Assembly (NCBI RefSeq): GCF_001999905.1 | Contig: NZ_CP019640.1 | Span: 1,153,501 to 1,217,500 of the forward strand | Reading direction: 5' to 3' | DNA from: Planococcus lenghuensis | Lineage (GTDB): Bacteria > Bacillota > Bacilli > Bacillales_A > Planococcaceae | DNA length: 64,000 nucleotides | Part shown: positions 28,187-35,374 of the stretch, in pieces | How positions within the stretch are numbered: the first letter of the stretch is position 1 | Layout of the letters: each line of letters opens with the position of its first letter | Notes under the pieces: model-generated | Told to the model about the DNA's origin: nothing | The model's input: the letters and a program-made list of their open reading frames with translations, nothing else | The model's database searches: none | Made by a program: the position numbers and the translations under genes

Positions 28187-28897
28187 TTATTCACAAGCAA
28201 CACCATCTCCGTCACGGTCCAGATGTTCGCCGAAACCTGGATCGCCGGCATAAATCGGATCAGCACCAGCCTCGCGAACTTCGGTACAGTTATCATAAGA
28301 GATACTTGGAGTCGGTTCGGGCTCTGGCTCGACTGGCTCTTCAACTACTTCGGGTTCTTCTTCAATCGGTTCTTCCACAACCTCTGGTTCCTCAACTGCC
28401 CCCGGTTCTTCGGTCACTTTATCTTCATCAACTTCTGGTTCCTCCACCGTCTGCGCAGCTTTGTTTTCCAAGAAACGATCATAGTCATCTTGGGTAACTT
28501 CACAAGGAAGTCCATCTTCATCAACGTCAAGATCATGTGGGTCATTGTCAGCTGCATAGTCATTTTCATTCCAGAACGCTATAAGGTCTTCAGAAGTCGC
28601 AAAATAACCACAGTCCCTATCAGAGTCAGTAGTAACGGTCGGATTCGGTTCTTCTTCGACTGGTTCTTCCATAACTTCCTCTTCTGGTTCAAACGCTTCT
28701 TCTATAGAATCCTCTTCCTCTATAGCAACCGTTTCAATTTCTTCTTCAGGTTCTTCTTCAGTTGTAAAAGCACCACAAGCGCTAAAAATCAAAAGAATAA
28801 GGAAGATAATACCGAGACAACCTATACAGCCAAAACAACCGTTTTTCTTATCACTGCCATTTTTATCTTTTTCGTTTCCCTTATCGTTTTTATTCAA
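28187..28897 (-). CDS. Membrane-anchored protein with two Excalibur-like motifs
   Basis: 236 aa starting at TTG (MNKNDKGNEKDKN). A charged N-terminus is followed by a Cys-rich hydrophobic segment (CFGCIGCLGIIFLILLIFSA, residues about 21-40), so it is anchored with the rest outside. Two Ca-binding Excalibur-type blocks are visible: DRDCGYFATSEDL to LDVDEDGLPCE in the middle and NCTEVREAGADPIYAG to HLDRDGDGVACE at the end, separated by repeated EEPEVVEEP linkers. Its start overlaps the stop of the immR remnant. It is cargo of the element; function unknown. Confidence 0.8.
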   Translation of the reverse strand: MNKNDKGNEKDKNGSDKKNGCFGCIGCLGIIFLILLIFSACGAFTTEEEPEEEIETVAIEEEDSIEEAFEPEEEVMEEPVEEEPNPTVTTDSDRDCGYFATSEDLIAFWNENDYAADNDPHDLDVDEDGLPCEVTQDDYDRFLENKAAQTVEEPEVDEDKVTEEPGAVEEPEVVEEPIEEEPEVVEEPVEPEPEPTPSISYDNCTEVREAGADPIYAGDPGFGEHLDRDGDGVACE

Positions 28898-29316
28898 ATT
28901 CCTTCTCCTCCTGACTCTTCATCTAGCTTTCGCTGTCCATCCTCAAAATTCGACTTTACATTTCGAATCAGTTTAATCAATCCATAAATACTATCCGGCT
29001 GATCCTTAAACGATAAATCCTCATGCTGCATCGCCCACTCGATTACAAGCCGTTGGTCGGGAGTGAGTGTTTCCAGGTCAATCTGTTGCCCATTGATAGA
29101 GCGGGTGTTGGATAAAGCTTGTTAACGGCCTAAGAGTTCATCGATAGAACATTCCAAGGCTACAGAAAAGGCTTTTACATCATCAAAATCCGGAGTGGTG
29201 TAGGAGCGTTCCTAATTGGAGACAACTTGAGAAGAAACATTAACTTTATTTGCTAATTGTTTTTGTGTTAATCTGGCCTGTTTTCTATGTTTCTTAACCC
29301 TATCTCCTGTGTGCAC
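28894..29316 (-). pseudogene. ImmR-like Xre repressor with two in-frame stops
   Basis: 141-codon frame beginning at GTG with GAAGGGAG upstream. The helix-turn-helix reads RLTQKQLANKVNVSSQVVSN, then TAG at codon 35 where Xre proteins have Trp (VSNWERG), then ERSYTTPDFDDVKAF. A second stop, TAA, is at codon 65 after IDELLGR. The frame continues unshifted to the end (DLETLTPDQRLVIEWAMQ). In ICEBs1-type elements ImmR holds the element silent and ImmA destroys it. Confidence 0.82.
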
Positions 29317-29354
29317 TATTCACACTCCCTTCTACTAATAATATACCAATAATT

Positions 29355-29457
29355 TACGGAATTGGATACGAAAGTAACGGTAACTGATAATTCGTTAGAA
29401 AATAAGTAGGCACTAACAAATTAGGTTAATATAGTTGCTGTAATGAATAACGTTATT
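29355..29457. promoter_or_regulatory. Operator-like repeats between the divergent Xre genes
   Basis: Repeated TAACG/CGTTA half-sites: TAACG at 29375, CGTTA at 29393-29397, palindrome AATAACGTTATT at 29446-29457, with a related ATAACGGAATTCGTTAT at 29692-29708 inside the rightward gene. The position between immR-like and rightward Xre genes fits phage-type operators. Confidence 0.45.
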
Positions 29458-29472
29458 TTAGGATCGGAGAGA

Positions 29473-29723
29473 ATGATACACAAGAATTTAAAGAAGATTC
29501 GTAAGGGGAAAGGTGAAACGCAGTTACAATTAGCAAAGAAACTGAAGATTAGCGGTAACTGTCAATTTAATTCTAGCGATTACATATGGCTTATAATGGT
29601 ATGGAAAATGGCAAAGCAAAAAATGATAAAAAGCAATTGGGCGTTATTGCTATGGCTTTGGAAGTAAATGTGGAAGGTTATTGGAGACAAAATAACGGAA
29701 TTCGTTATAAAAGAGATGGATAA
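29473..29723 (+). pseudogene. Second small Xre-type gene, frameshifted
   Basis: Starts MIHKNLKKIRKGKGETQLQL and AKKLKIS after GGATCGGAGAG, a helix-turn-helix opening. The rest is one frame off: YNGMENGKAKNDKKQLGVIA, LEVNVEGYWRQNN, ending KRDG. Divergent from the immR remnant, so it occupies the position of an early-promoter regulator (cro/xis-like). Confidence 0.65.
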
Positions 29724-29871
29724 AAATCAAAATTGGAGAGGAGATGAGTCGGGTAGAGAAAGCAACACATTTACTTTCAAAGATATGCATAGTTGAAATA
29801 CAACGGACATTTAGGGTGCCGTCGTAGAGAGGCTCACGGTTAAATGAGGTGTAAATGAGGAATTAACAGCC

Positions 29872-29908
29872 TAAAAAAGGGGCTTGCTACAGTAGGCCCT
29901 TTTTTCAT
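29872..29908 (+). terminator. Terminator inside the element
   Basis: AAAAAAGGGGC and GCCCTTTTTT with an inner TGCTAC-GTA stem. It closes any transcript from the rightward Xre gene. Confidence 0.75.
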
Positions 29909-29986
29909 GACTGGAATGCAGGAATTCTCCCTCTTTTGCAGAAGAGTGTTTGCAGAAGAGTGGTAGTGGAAAGGGGAGAGAAAGCT

Positions 29987-30535
29987 TTGTTAGAAAAGAT
30001 AGAAGACATTAAACAGGCTTTGGAAAACCGGAACTATTTATCTGCACTTGCGCTAGCCCTGACAATACCTGACATCTGTGGGAAAGTTGAATACCCAGAA
30101 TTTAAATATAAATATTCAACGTGGTTTAATGAGCGAGTAAGCCAGTATTATGCAGATGATACAGGGTGGACAGGAGATGATCTTAAAGCAGTTAATCCCT
30201 TCTTCACAGGGGAAATGTGCTGGCACTTGCGATGCGCATTCCTCCATGCAGGAAATACTGATGTAGATCCATGGGGAGAAAAAGAAGACGATGACTTTGT
30301 CTATACCTATAAATTAGGACTATCATTAGGTGGTGTCGATTCCTTTGGTTCATCATGGACCGACGCATTATCAATGGATACTAAGGGGACAAAAACCAAA
30401 TCTGTAAGAATAGACGTAGAAAAACTATGTCAATCTATTTGTGCAGCTGCGGAAAAAAGTGTTGAAGACAAAGGGGCATCAGCCTTTCAAGACCATACGA
30501 TTAATATCTTAGATATTAACAATCCTCATAATTAA
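29987..30535 (+). CDS. Unknown 182-aa element protein next to attR
   Basis: Intact frame, TTG start 8 bases after AAGGGGAG (upstream in-frame codons back to 29936 lack a site). Starts LEKIEDIKQALENRNYLSAL and has WHLRCAFLHAGNTDVDPW near the middle, with DVEKLCQSICAAAEKS near the end. It is mostly helical and soluble, with no membrane segment. Family not recognised. As the only intact cytosolic gene of the element, beside attR, it is a cargo candidate, perhaps for host defence or maintenance; that is speculation. Confidence 0.75.
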   Translation: MLEKIEDIKQALENRNYLSALALALTIPDICGKVEYPEFKYKYSTWFNERVSQYYADDTGWTGDDLKAVNPFFTGEMCWHLRCAFLHAGNTDVDPWGEKEDDDFVYTYKLGLSLGGVDSFGSSWTDALSMDTKGTKTKSVRIDVEKLCQSICAAAEKSVEDKGASAFQDHTINILDINNPHN

Positions 30536-30589
30536 AGGTAAACCAGTAAAATCAAAGAGTGTGAAAGAAAGTTTAAATACTATCTCTTG

Positions 30590-30611
30590 CAAATGGCATA
30601 ATGGATGAAAA
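30590..30611 (+). repeat. Right attachment site (attR)
   Basis: CAAATGGCATAATGG followed by ATGAAAA; 21 of 22 bases match attL at 22683-22704. The native yutJ/yuzD terminator follows immediately. Confidence 0.85.
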
Positions 30612-30640
30612 AAACCAGCAATGAGCTCACTGCTGGTTTA
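30608..30640. terminator. Original yutJ/yuzD bidirectional terminator
   Basis: AACCAGCA / TGCTGGTT stem with A-run on the left and T-rich right side. It overlaps the last codons of yuzD and, before insertion of the element, lay just after yutJ. Confidence 0.8.
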
Positions 30641-30959
30641 CTGGTATAAATCCGTGTTTCTCCAATTCCCGGGAGATGGGCTTCAGCTGGATATAGCCTT
30701 CGCCGGCGACTTCGCCTTCAATCAGGACAAGCGGATAAAAGAATTCGTCGTCCAGGATCTGCCGGATGATTTCCTGCTTCCGGTCATCCGCCTGCGGTTT
30801 CTCAATATCGATATAGTCAATTGAAAATTGCTGTTCAGGGTATTTTCGGGTGATGGCTGCCTGCAGCCACTCGAATGTATCGGCAGAAGAAGGCGCGTTC
30901 ACGCAGCTGGCGCAGACGGTTTCTGCTCCGTACACTTCAATTAAAAGTTCTTTCGGCAT
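30627..30959 (-). CDS. yuzD: YuzD family protein (DUF1462)
   Basis: 110-aa thioredoxin-fold family protein. CASCVNAPSS near residue 16 carries a CxxC pair, and DIEKP and FYPLVLIEGEVAGEG are conserved blocks of the YuzD family. Divergent from the NifU-type gene yutI, so a link to Fe-S or redox handling is plausible but untested. Confidence 0.9.
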   Translation of the reverse strand: MPKELLIEVYGAETVCASCVNAPSSADTFEWLQAAITRKYPEQQFSIDYIDIEKPQADDRKQEIIRQILDDEFFYPLVLIEGEVAGEGYIQLKPISRELEKHGFIPVNQQ

Positions 30960-31042
30960 TTTTTTGCATCTCCTTTGATTTACAGAATGGATTTTTCTGC
31001 TTAATCACATTATAATGATTATAAGGAAAGGAGTCGATAAGG

Positions 31043-31279
31043 ATGACTGAAGCTGTAATGGAAGATCAAGTACAGGAAGTTCTAGATAAATTGCGTCCAT
31101 TTCTTTTGCGGGATGGTGGGGATTGTGAACTCGTTGACGTGGAGGATGGAATTGTAAGACTCCGGCTCCTCGGTGCATGCGGCAGCTGCCCGAGCTCAAC
31201 AATTACATTGAAAGCCGGCATTGAACGGGCTCTTCTTGAAGAAGTGCCGGGCGTTGTGGAAGTAGAACAAGTATTTTAA
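31043..31279 (+). CDS. yutI: NifU-like Fe-S carrier YutI (Nfu)
   Basis: 78-aa Nfu C-terminal-type domain protein. The cluster-binding CxxC is in [16 protein letters not shown], followed by [13 protein letters not shown]. Proteins of this type accept a cluster from the SUF scaffold and pass it to target enzymes. AAGGAG precedes the start. Terminator follows directly. Confidence 0.94.
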   Translation: MTEAVMEDQVQEVLDKLRPFLLRDGGDCELVDVEDGIVRLRLLGACGSCPSSTITLKAGIERALLEEVPGVVEVEQVF

Positions 31280-31283
31280 TGAC

Positions 31284-31307
31284 AGGAGCCTTCGTGGCTC
31301 TTTTTTT
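31284..31307 (+). terminator. Terminator of yutI
   Basis: GAGCC / GGCTC stem in AGGAGCCTTCGTGGCTC followed by seven Ts. Confidence 0.8.
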
Positions 31308-31463
31308 CAATTGGTTCTGTTAAAGAACAATGTTGATCTTTTTCGCTGTAAAAGAATATGGAGCTTTTTTGCGGAATATTAACAGATATATTCATCATAA
31401 GATGACGTTCTTGATAAAGGTGCAACAGAATTGGTATCATAACCCATAAGAGGAGTGATAATT

Positions 31464-31826
31464 GTGACACAAATTGTGGAAATCACTGAAGCAGCTTCTT
31501 ACCGGGTAAAGGAAATGATGCGACATAATGAAGAAGAAGGCGCATTCCTCCGGGTTGCTGTAAAAGGCGGCGGCTGCAGCGGACTGACATATGGCATGGG
31601 ATTTGAGAAAGCACAAGGCGAGACAGACGACCTGTACGAACAGCATGGTCTGCAAATTGTAATAGCTAAAGATGATGCCGGCATTCTGAACGGGACGGTC
31701 ATCGATTACAAACAATCGCTGATGGGCGGCGGATTCACGATTGAAAACCCGAACGCCATCGCATCATGCGGCTGCGGAACAAGCTTCCGTACAGCCACCA
31801 AAAAAGGCTCACCTGAAAACTGCTGA
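31464..31826 (+). CDS. yutM: A-type Fe-S carrier YutM (IscA/ErpA-like)
   Basis: 120 aa, the same length as B. subtilis YutM. The three conserved cysteines are in GGGCSGLTYGM and SCGCGTSF. Delivers Fe-S clusters, working with SUF and Nfu. GTG at 31464 is chosen because AGGAG lies 8 bases upstream; the GTG at 31455 overlaps that site. Confidence 0.94.
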   Translation: MTQIVEITEAASYRVKEMMRHNEEEGAFLRVAVKGGGCSGLTYGMGFEKAQGETDDLYEQHGLQIVIAKDDAGILNGTVIDYKQSLMGGGFTIENPNAIASCGCGTSFRTATKKGSPENC

Positions 31827-31832
31827 TTCCGA

Positions 31833-31855
31833 GACCGGCTGCGCGCCGGTCTTTT
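31833..31855 (+). terminator. Terminator of yutM
   Basis: GACCGGC / GCCGGTC stem, TGCGC loop, TTTT. Confidence 0.8.
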
Positions 31856-31891
31856 CGCTGTTTTCTGCTTGCATGATGGTTCAACATTTTA

Positions 31892-31920
31892 TTGAAATCA
31901 GGCAGTAAAAAGGCTAATAT
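31892..31920 (+). promoter_or_regulatory. Sigma-A promoter of yumB
   Basis: TTGAAA (31892-31897), 17-base spacer, TAATAT (31915-31920), about 90 bases before the gene. No Rex-like site was seen over it. Confidence 0.7.
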
Positions 31921-32010
31921 AGAAGATGGGAAATTCGTCGAAAAACATGACGAAACAGATCGGAAAACGTATTTTCCATTGTTAAAAACAATTTAAAGGT
32001 GGTTGCGCTT

Positions 32011-33228
32011 GTGTTGAAAAGACCGTCAGTCTTAATACTGGGAGCGGGATACGGTGGATTGAAAACCGCTATCGAGCTTCAGAAAGAATTCGGAACAGAT
32101 GAAGCGGATATTACGCTAATCAATAAAAATGACTATCATTACGAGACGACGTGGCTCCATGAAGCTGCAGCAGGCACGCTTCTGCCTGAAGAAGTCCGTT
32201 ATGACATCAAAGATGTGATTGACAGCGTGAAAGTGAAGTTTGTTAAAGCCACAGTCGAAGGAATCGACGTAGATGGTAAACGGGTGACTACAGACGCGGG
32301 CGACTTCTCTTATGATTATCTGGTGGTTGCACTCGGTTTTGAAGGCGAGACGTTTGGCATTCCGGGTCTTGACAAATATGCGCTTTCCATCGCTAATGTA
32401 CGGGCTGCCACATATATCCGTGAACATATTGATTATCAGTTCGCATTGTGGACAACAGAAGAAGTGAAGGATGATAGCCGTCTGACAATCGTTGTCGGCG
32501 GAGCTGGATTTACAGGTATCGAGTACTTGGGTGAACTGGCAAACCGGATTCCGGAACTGTGCAAGGAATTTGATATTCCGCGGGAAAAAGTCCGGATTCT
32601 TTGTGTGGAAGCTGCGCCGATGGTACTTCCTGGTTTCGACGAAGCCTTGGTGAAGTATGCGGTCGGTCAGCTTGAAGCAAGAGGTATTGAGTTCTCCATC
32701 GGTACGCCGGTAGTTGAAGCGACACCTGAAGGCGTCATGATTAAAAAAGGTGAAGATACTACGGAATTCATCAAAGCCGGTACTGTTGTCTGGGCAGCGG
32801 GAATTCGTGGCAACCGACTGATCGAAGAAACATCGATTGAAAGCAACCGTGCACGCGTAAAAGTGGAGAAAGATCTCCGGGCACCTGGATATCCGGATGT
32901 CTTTATTGTCGGAGACTGTGCACTGATGATCAATGAAGAGATCAATCGTCCTTACCCGCCAACAGCTCAAATCGCGCTTCAGCAGGCAGAACAGGCTGCG
33001 AAAAACATTGCTGCGCTTTCAAGAGGAGACGAAACACATGCATTCCATCCGGATCTGAAGGGAACCGTATGCTCTCTTGGCGAGCATGATGCAATCGGTG
33101 TTGCGTTCGACCGGAAAGTGACAGGGAAAAAAGCGGCATTTCTTAAGAAAATGATTGATAACCGCGCCTTACTGATGATCGGCGGATTTGGCCTGGTCAT
33201 GAAAAAAGGAAAATTGAACGTATTTTGA
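32011..33228 (+). CDS. yumB: Type II NADH dehydrogenase YumB
   Basis: Non-proton-pumping NADH:menaquinone oxidoreductase, 405 aa, on the inner face of the membrane. FAD motif LILGAGYGGLKTA, NAD motif IVVGGAGFTGIEYLGELA, VFIVGDCALM, and the C-terminal membrane-docking helix region LMIGGFGLVMKKGKLNVF. GTG 32011 after AAAGGTGG is chosen; the frame could extend to 31999. Second NDH-2 paralogue in the window, with yutJ. Confidence 0.93.
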   Translation: MLKRPSVLILGAGYGGLKTAIELQKEFGTDEADITLINKNDYHYETTWLHEAAAGTLLPEEVRYDIKDVIDSVKVKFVKATVEGIDVDGKRVTTDAGDFSYDYLVVALGFEGETFGIPGLDKYALSIANVRAATYIREHIDYQFALWTTEEVKDDSRLTIVVGGAGFTGIEYLGELANRIPELCKEFDIPREKVRILCVEAAPMVLPGFDEALVKYAVGQLEARGIEFSIGTPVVEATPEGVMIKKGEDTTEFIKAGTVVWAAGIRGNRLIEETSIESNRARVKVEKDLRAPGYPDVFIVGDCALMINEEINRPYPPTAQIALQQAEQAAKNIAALSRGDETHAFHPDLKGTVCSLGEHDAIGVAFDRKVTGKKAAFLKKMIDNRALLMIGGFGLVMKKGKLNVF

Positions 33229-33239
33229 TCAGTGAACCG

Positions 33240-33264
33240 GTCCCCGCTTGCGGGGGCTTTTTTG
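33240..33264 (+). terminator. Terminator of yumB
   Basis: CCCCGC TT GCGGGG followed by six Ts. Confidence 0.88.
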
Positions 33265-33285
33265 TATGAGGAGGAGCAGAGCGAT

Positions 33286-33786
33286 ATGGCAGACAGCAAG
33301 AGAGGAAATGTATGGCTTGGTGTAGCCGGCTTAGTGATGAACCGGACGGGAGACTGGTTGGTCGTCAAAAAACGCTACAGTGGATTGAAAGGGAAATGGT
33401 CACTGCCTGCGGGGTTTGTTCAGCCCGGGGAAACAATTGATGAAGCGGGCGTTAGAGAAGTGAAGGAAGAGACAGGCATTTTTACCGAACCGTTTGGAAT
33501 GATTGGTTTCCGCTCTGGTGTAATTAAGGGAGAAGTAAGTGATAATATGGCGATCTTTCTTCTTAAGGTGGCAGATGAGACGCAAATGCTCAATCCGCAG
33601 CTGATGGAAGTATACGAAGCAAAGTGGATGGCACCGGAACAACTGCTGCGGGAACAGGAAGTCTCGGTAATGCTGAAAGAAATGGCTGGATATGTACTTG
33701 AAGATGGATTTGAAGTGATTGATGGCGTTGATCCCGGTGCGGTATTCGGATATTCTTCCTATAAATTATTTTTCAAAACAGTATGA
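33286..33786 (+). CDS. Nudix hydrolase
   Basis: 166-aa Nudix protein. The Nudix box is GFVQPGETIDEAGVREV with KEETGI, giving the full Gx5Ex7REUxEExGU pattern. It hydrolyses a nucleoside diphosphate linked to an unknown moiety. ATG at 33286 follows GAGGAGGAG. Substrate cannot be told from sequence. Confidence 0.9.
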   Translation: MADSKRGNVWLGVAGLVMNRTGDWLVVKKRYSGLKGKWSLPAGFVQPGETIDEAGVREVKEETGIFTEPFGMIGFRSGVIKGEVSDNMAIFLLKVADETQMLNPQLMEVYEAKWMAPEQLLREQEVSVMLKEMAGYVLEDGFEVIDGVDPGAVFGYSSYKLFFKTV

Positions 33787-33856
33787 ATAATACCGAAAAA
33801 GCGAGATAAGAAGAGTTAAACCATAATGTATTCGGTTACATGTCAAACTTTATCAG

Positions 33857-33885
33857 TTGCAGCAAGCCAGTATGCATGCTATATT
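33857..33885 (+). promoter_or_regulatory. Sigma-A promoter of yuiA
   Basis: TTGCAG (33857-33862), 17-base spacer, TATATT (33880-33885), 38 bases before yuiA. Confidence 0.7.
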
Positions 33886-33923
33886 ATCAGAATATTATAA
33901 ACTAAAAGACGGGAGAGATGAAC

Positions 33924-34052
33924 ATGACATTTAAAAAGAAAGCCAACCCGCATGAATGTCCTTACTGCGCTGGCCAAGGATACTTCCAATTAAGACTCGG
34001 TGGCTCTGAAACGTGTACCTGCTGTTCGGGATCGGGAAAAAACAGTAAGTGA
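33924..34052 (+). CDS. yuiA: YuiA family zinc-finger microprotein (42 aa)
   Basis: 42 codons with GGGAGAG ribosome site. It carries two DnaJ-type zinc repeats: CPYCAGQGYF and CTCCSGSG, joined by QLRLGGSET, matching the B. subtilis YuiA pattern. Likely binds one zinc ion. Function unknown. The yuiA-yuiB-yuiD-pepA order is conserved with B. subtilis. Confidence 0.85.
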   Translation: MTFKKKANPHECPYCAGQGYFQLRLGGSETCTCCSGSGKNSK

Positions 34053-34362
34053 TATGGAAATGGTTACCGACTGGCCGGATATTAAAAGCATCCTATTAAG
34101 ACAAAAAGAAACTCACAGCTTTCCTGCAGATTGACTGGTGAAACGCCATATCCGTCCCCCTGGGTATGACATTTCGGACAGTGGTCGCATTGCCGGAAAG
34201 ATGTGGGTTTCTTGTGTTTTATCCTTTGCAGCTCTCTTTACATGTGCTCCTGATAGTGGTGTCCTGTCATTCATGACGAAGTTGTGAACAAACGGTCGCT
34301 GCGTTGAAAGACCGCTGATTATCAGGTAAACTGATGAAGGAACTGACGGGGGTTGAAATTGA
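34053..34362. other. 310-base gap between yuiA and yuiB
   Basis: No convincing gene. A reverse-strand stretch encodes CDHCPKCHTQGDGYG, a zinc-finger-like string, but has no start codon or ribosome site. GACGGGGG at the right end is the yuiB ribosome site. Confidence 0.5.
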
Positions 34363-34692
34363 ATGGATGGCTCGCTGACAATCGTACAGCTGATTATCTC
34401 GATGCTGCTGTTTTTCGTAATGTTTTTCGGTATTGGTTTTCTATTGAATATGCTGCTGCGTGTGACGTGGTTCATGGCAATTGTTTATCCGATTGTTGTG
34501 CTCTTGATCATTGATGAAGTCGGCTTTTTTGATTACTTCGCTGATCCTGGCAATTCGTTTGCGCTTCTTGGCGATAAGACTGCCTCGCTTGCGGGAGCAG
34601 ATGTCGCAATTTTATCTGCCGGTCTCGGTGGGGCTGTAACTGCGGGTATTGTCATGCGGATATTGCGGAAAATGGGATATCGGATGTTTTAG
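34363..34692 (+). CDS. yuiB: YuiB family membrane protein
   Basis: 109-aa membrane protein with three hydrophobic segments (residues about 5-30, 35-55, 80-98). Family of unknown function, restricted to Bacillales. Start ATG 34363 after GGGGGT. Confidence 0.88.
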   Translation: MDGSLTIVQLIISMLLFFVMFFGIGFLLNMLLRVTWFMAIVYPIVVLLIIDEVGFFDYFADPGNSFALLGDKTASLAGADVAILSAGLGGAVTAGIVMRILRKMGYRMF

Positions 34693-34704
34693 ATTCATAA
34701 TAAA

Positions 34705-34746
34705 AAGGCCGGAGCGGAAAGGAATCTTTCCGCTCCGGCTTTTTTA
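34705..34746. terminator. Bidirectional terminator between yuiB and yuiD
   Basis: GCCGGAGCGGAAAGG and TTTCCGCTCCGGC, 13 pairs, with A-run left and T-run right. It overlaps the yuiD stop. Confidence 0.9.
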
Positions 34747-35217
34747 TTTAATCCAATAAAAGGTGACTGAGAGAAAAATGCCTGTCAATGCACCTATGAA
34801 GACTTCACTCGGTTTATGGCCAAGCAAAGTTTTTAATTCTACGATTTTTTCCTCTTCTTTTTTCTGGGCCCATGTTCGGCTCTCTTCCAGGAAAAAATGG
34901 AGATCGGCGCGCAGTTGATTAATGATTGCCGCCTGCTGCCCTGCCTGAAAACGGACACCGGTGGCATCGAACATAACGATTACTGCGAAAATAGCTGCGA
35001 TTGCAAAAAACGTGGATTCAGTTCCATGTTCATAAGCTACAGCAGTAGTAAGAGCGGTTACTGCAGCGGAGTGGGAACTCGGCATGCCGCCGGTCGATGT
35101 GATCAATGACCAGTCCCATTGGCGGGTGACCATAAAATAAATCGGCACTTTGACGAATTGTGCGAACAGAATCGCAAAAAACGCCAGCCATAACGGTGAA
35201 TTAGAAAAGATCTCCAT
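34744..35217 (-). CDS. yuiD: Divergent PAP2-family membrane protein YuiD
   Basis: 157 aa, DUF212. It holds phosphatase-like residues in STGGMPSSHSAAVTAL and RADLHFFLEE, with four hydrophobic segments. Likely a membrane lipid-phosphate phosphatase relative; activity not shown for the family. Convergent with yuiB. Confidence 0.9.
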   Translation of the reverse strand: MEIFSNSPLWLAFFAILFAQFVKVPIYFMVTRQWDWSLITSTGGMPSSHSAAVTALTTAVAYEHGTESTFFAIAAIFAVIVMFDATGVRFQAGQQAAIINQLRADLHFFLEESRTWAQKKEEEKIVELKTLLGHKPSEVFIGALTGIFLSVTFYWIK

Positions 35218-35374
35218 TTGGAATCAACCCTCACATTCCCTTCAAGTACGGACAGTATATCATATTCTTTCGCTGTACTTCACACCTCCGTAAGGCGTTT
35301 CGGGAATCGAACTACCGGTTTTCAACACTAAATGATACACTTATTAACGTAAATTAACGCAGGAGGGTGACAAT

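Larger units (their letters stand above)
22683..30611. mobile_element. Decayed integrative element inserted at the 3' end of yutJ
   Basis: About 7.9 kb bounded by 22-bp direct repeats (21 of 22 identical). Content reading from attL: int C-terminal remnant, immA remnant, a Tn552-like transposon, an IS1182-like copy, an Excalibur membrane protein, an immR-like repressor with two stops, a divergent broken Xre gene, and an unknown 182-aa gene by attR. Order and orientation of int-immA-immR are those of ICEBs1 and related phages. Outside the element yutJ and yuzD are neighbours, as in B. subtilis. Without an intact integrase it is likely fixed. Confidence 0.85.

Noticed and set aside
34113..34475. 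Reverse open frame of 120 codons across the yuiA-yuiB gap
   Set aside because: Composition is not protein-like, it runs into yuiB antisense, and the more interesting CxxC string is in a different frame without a start.
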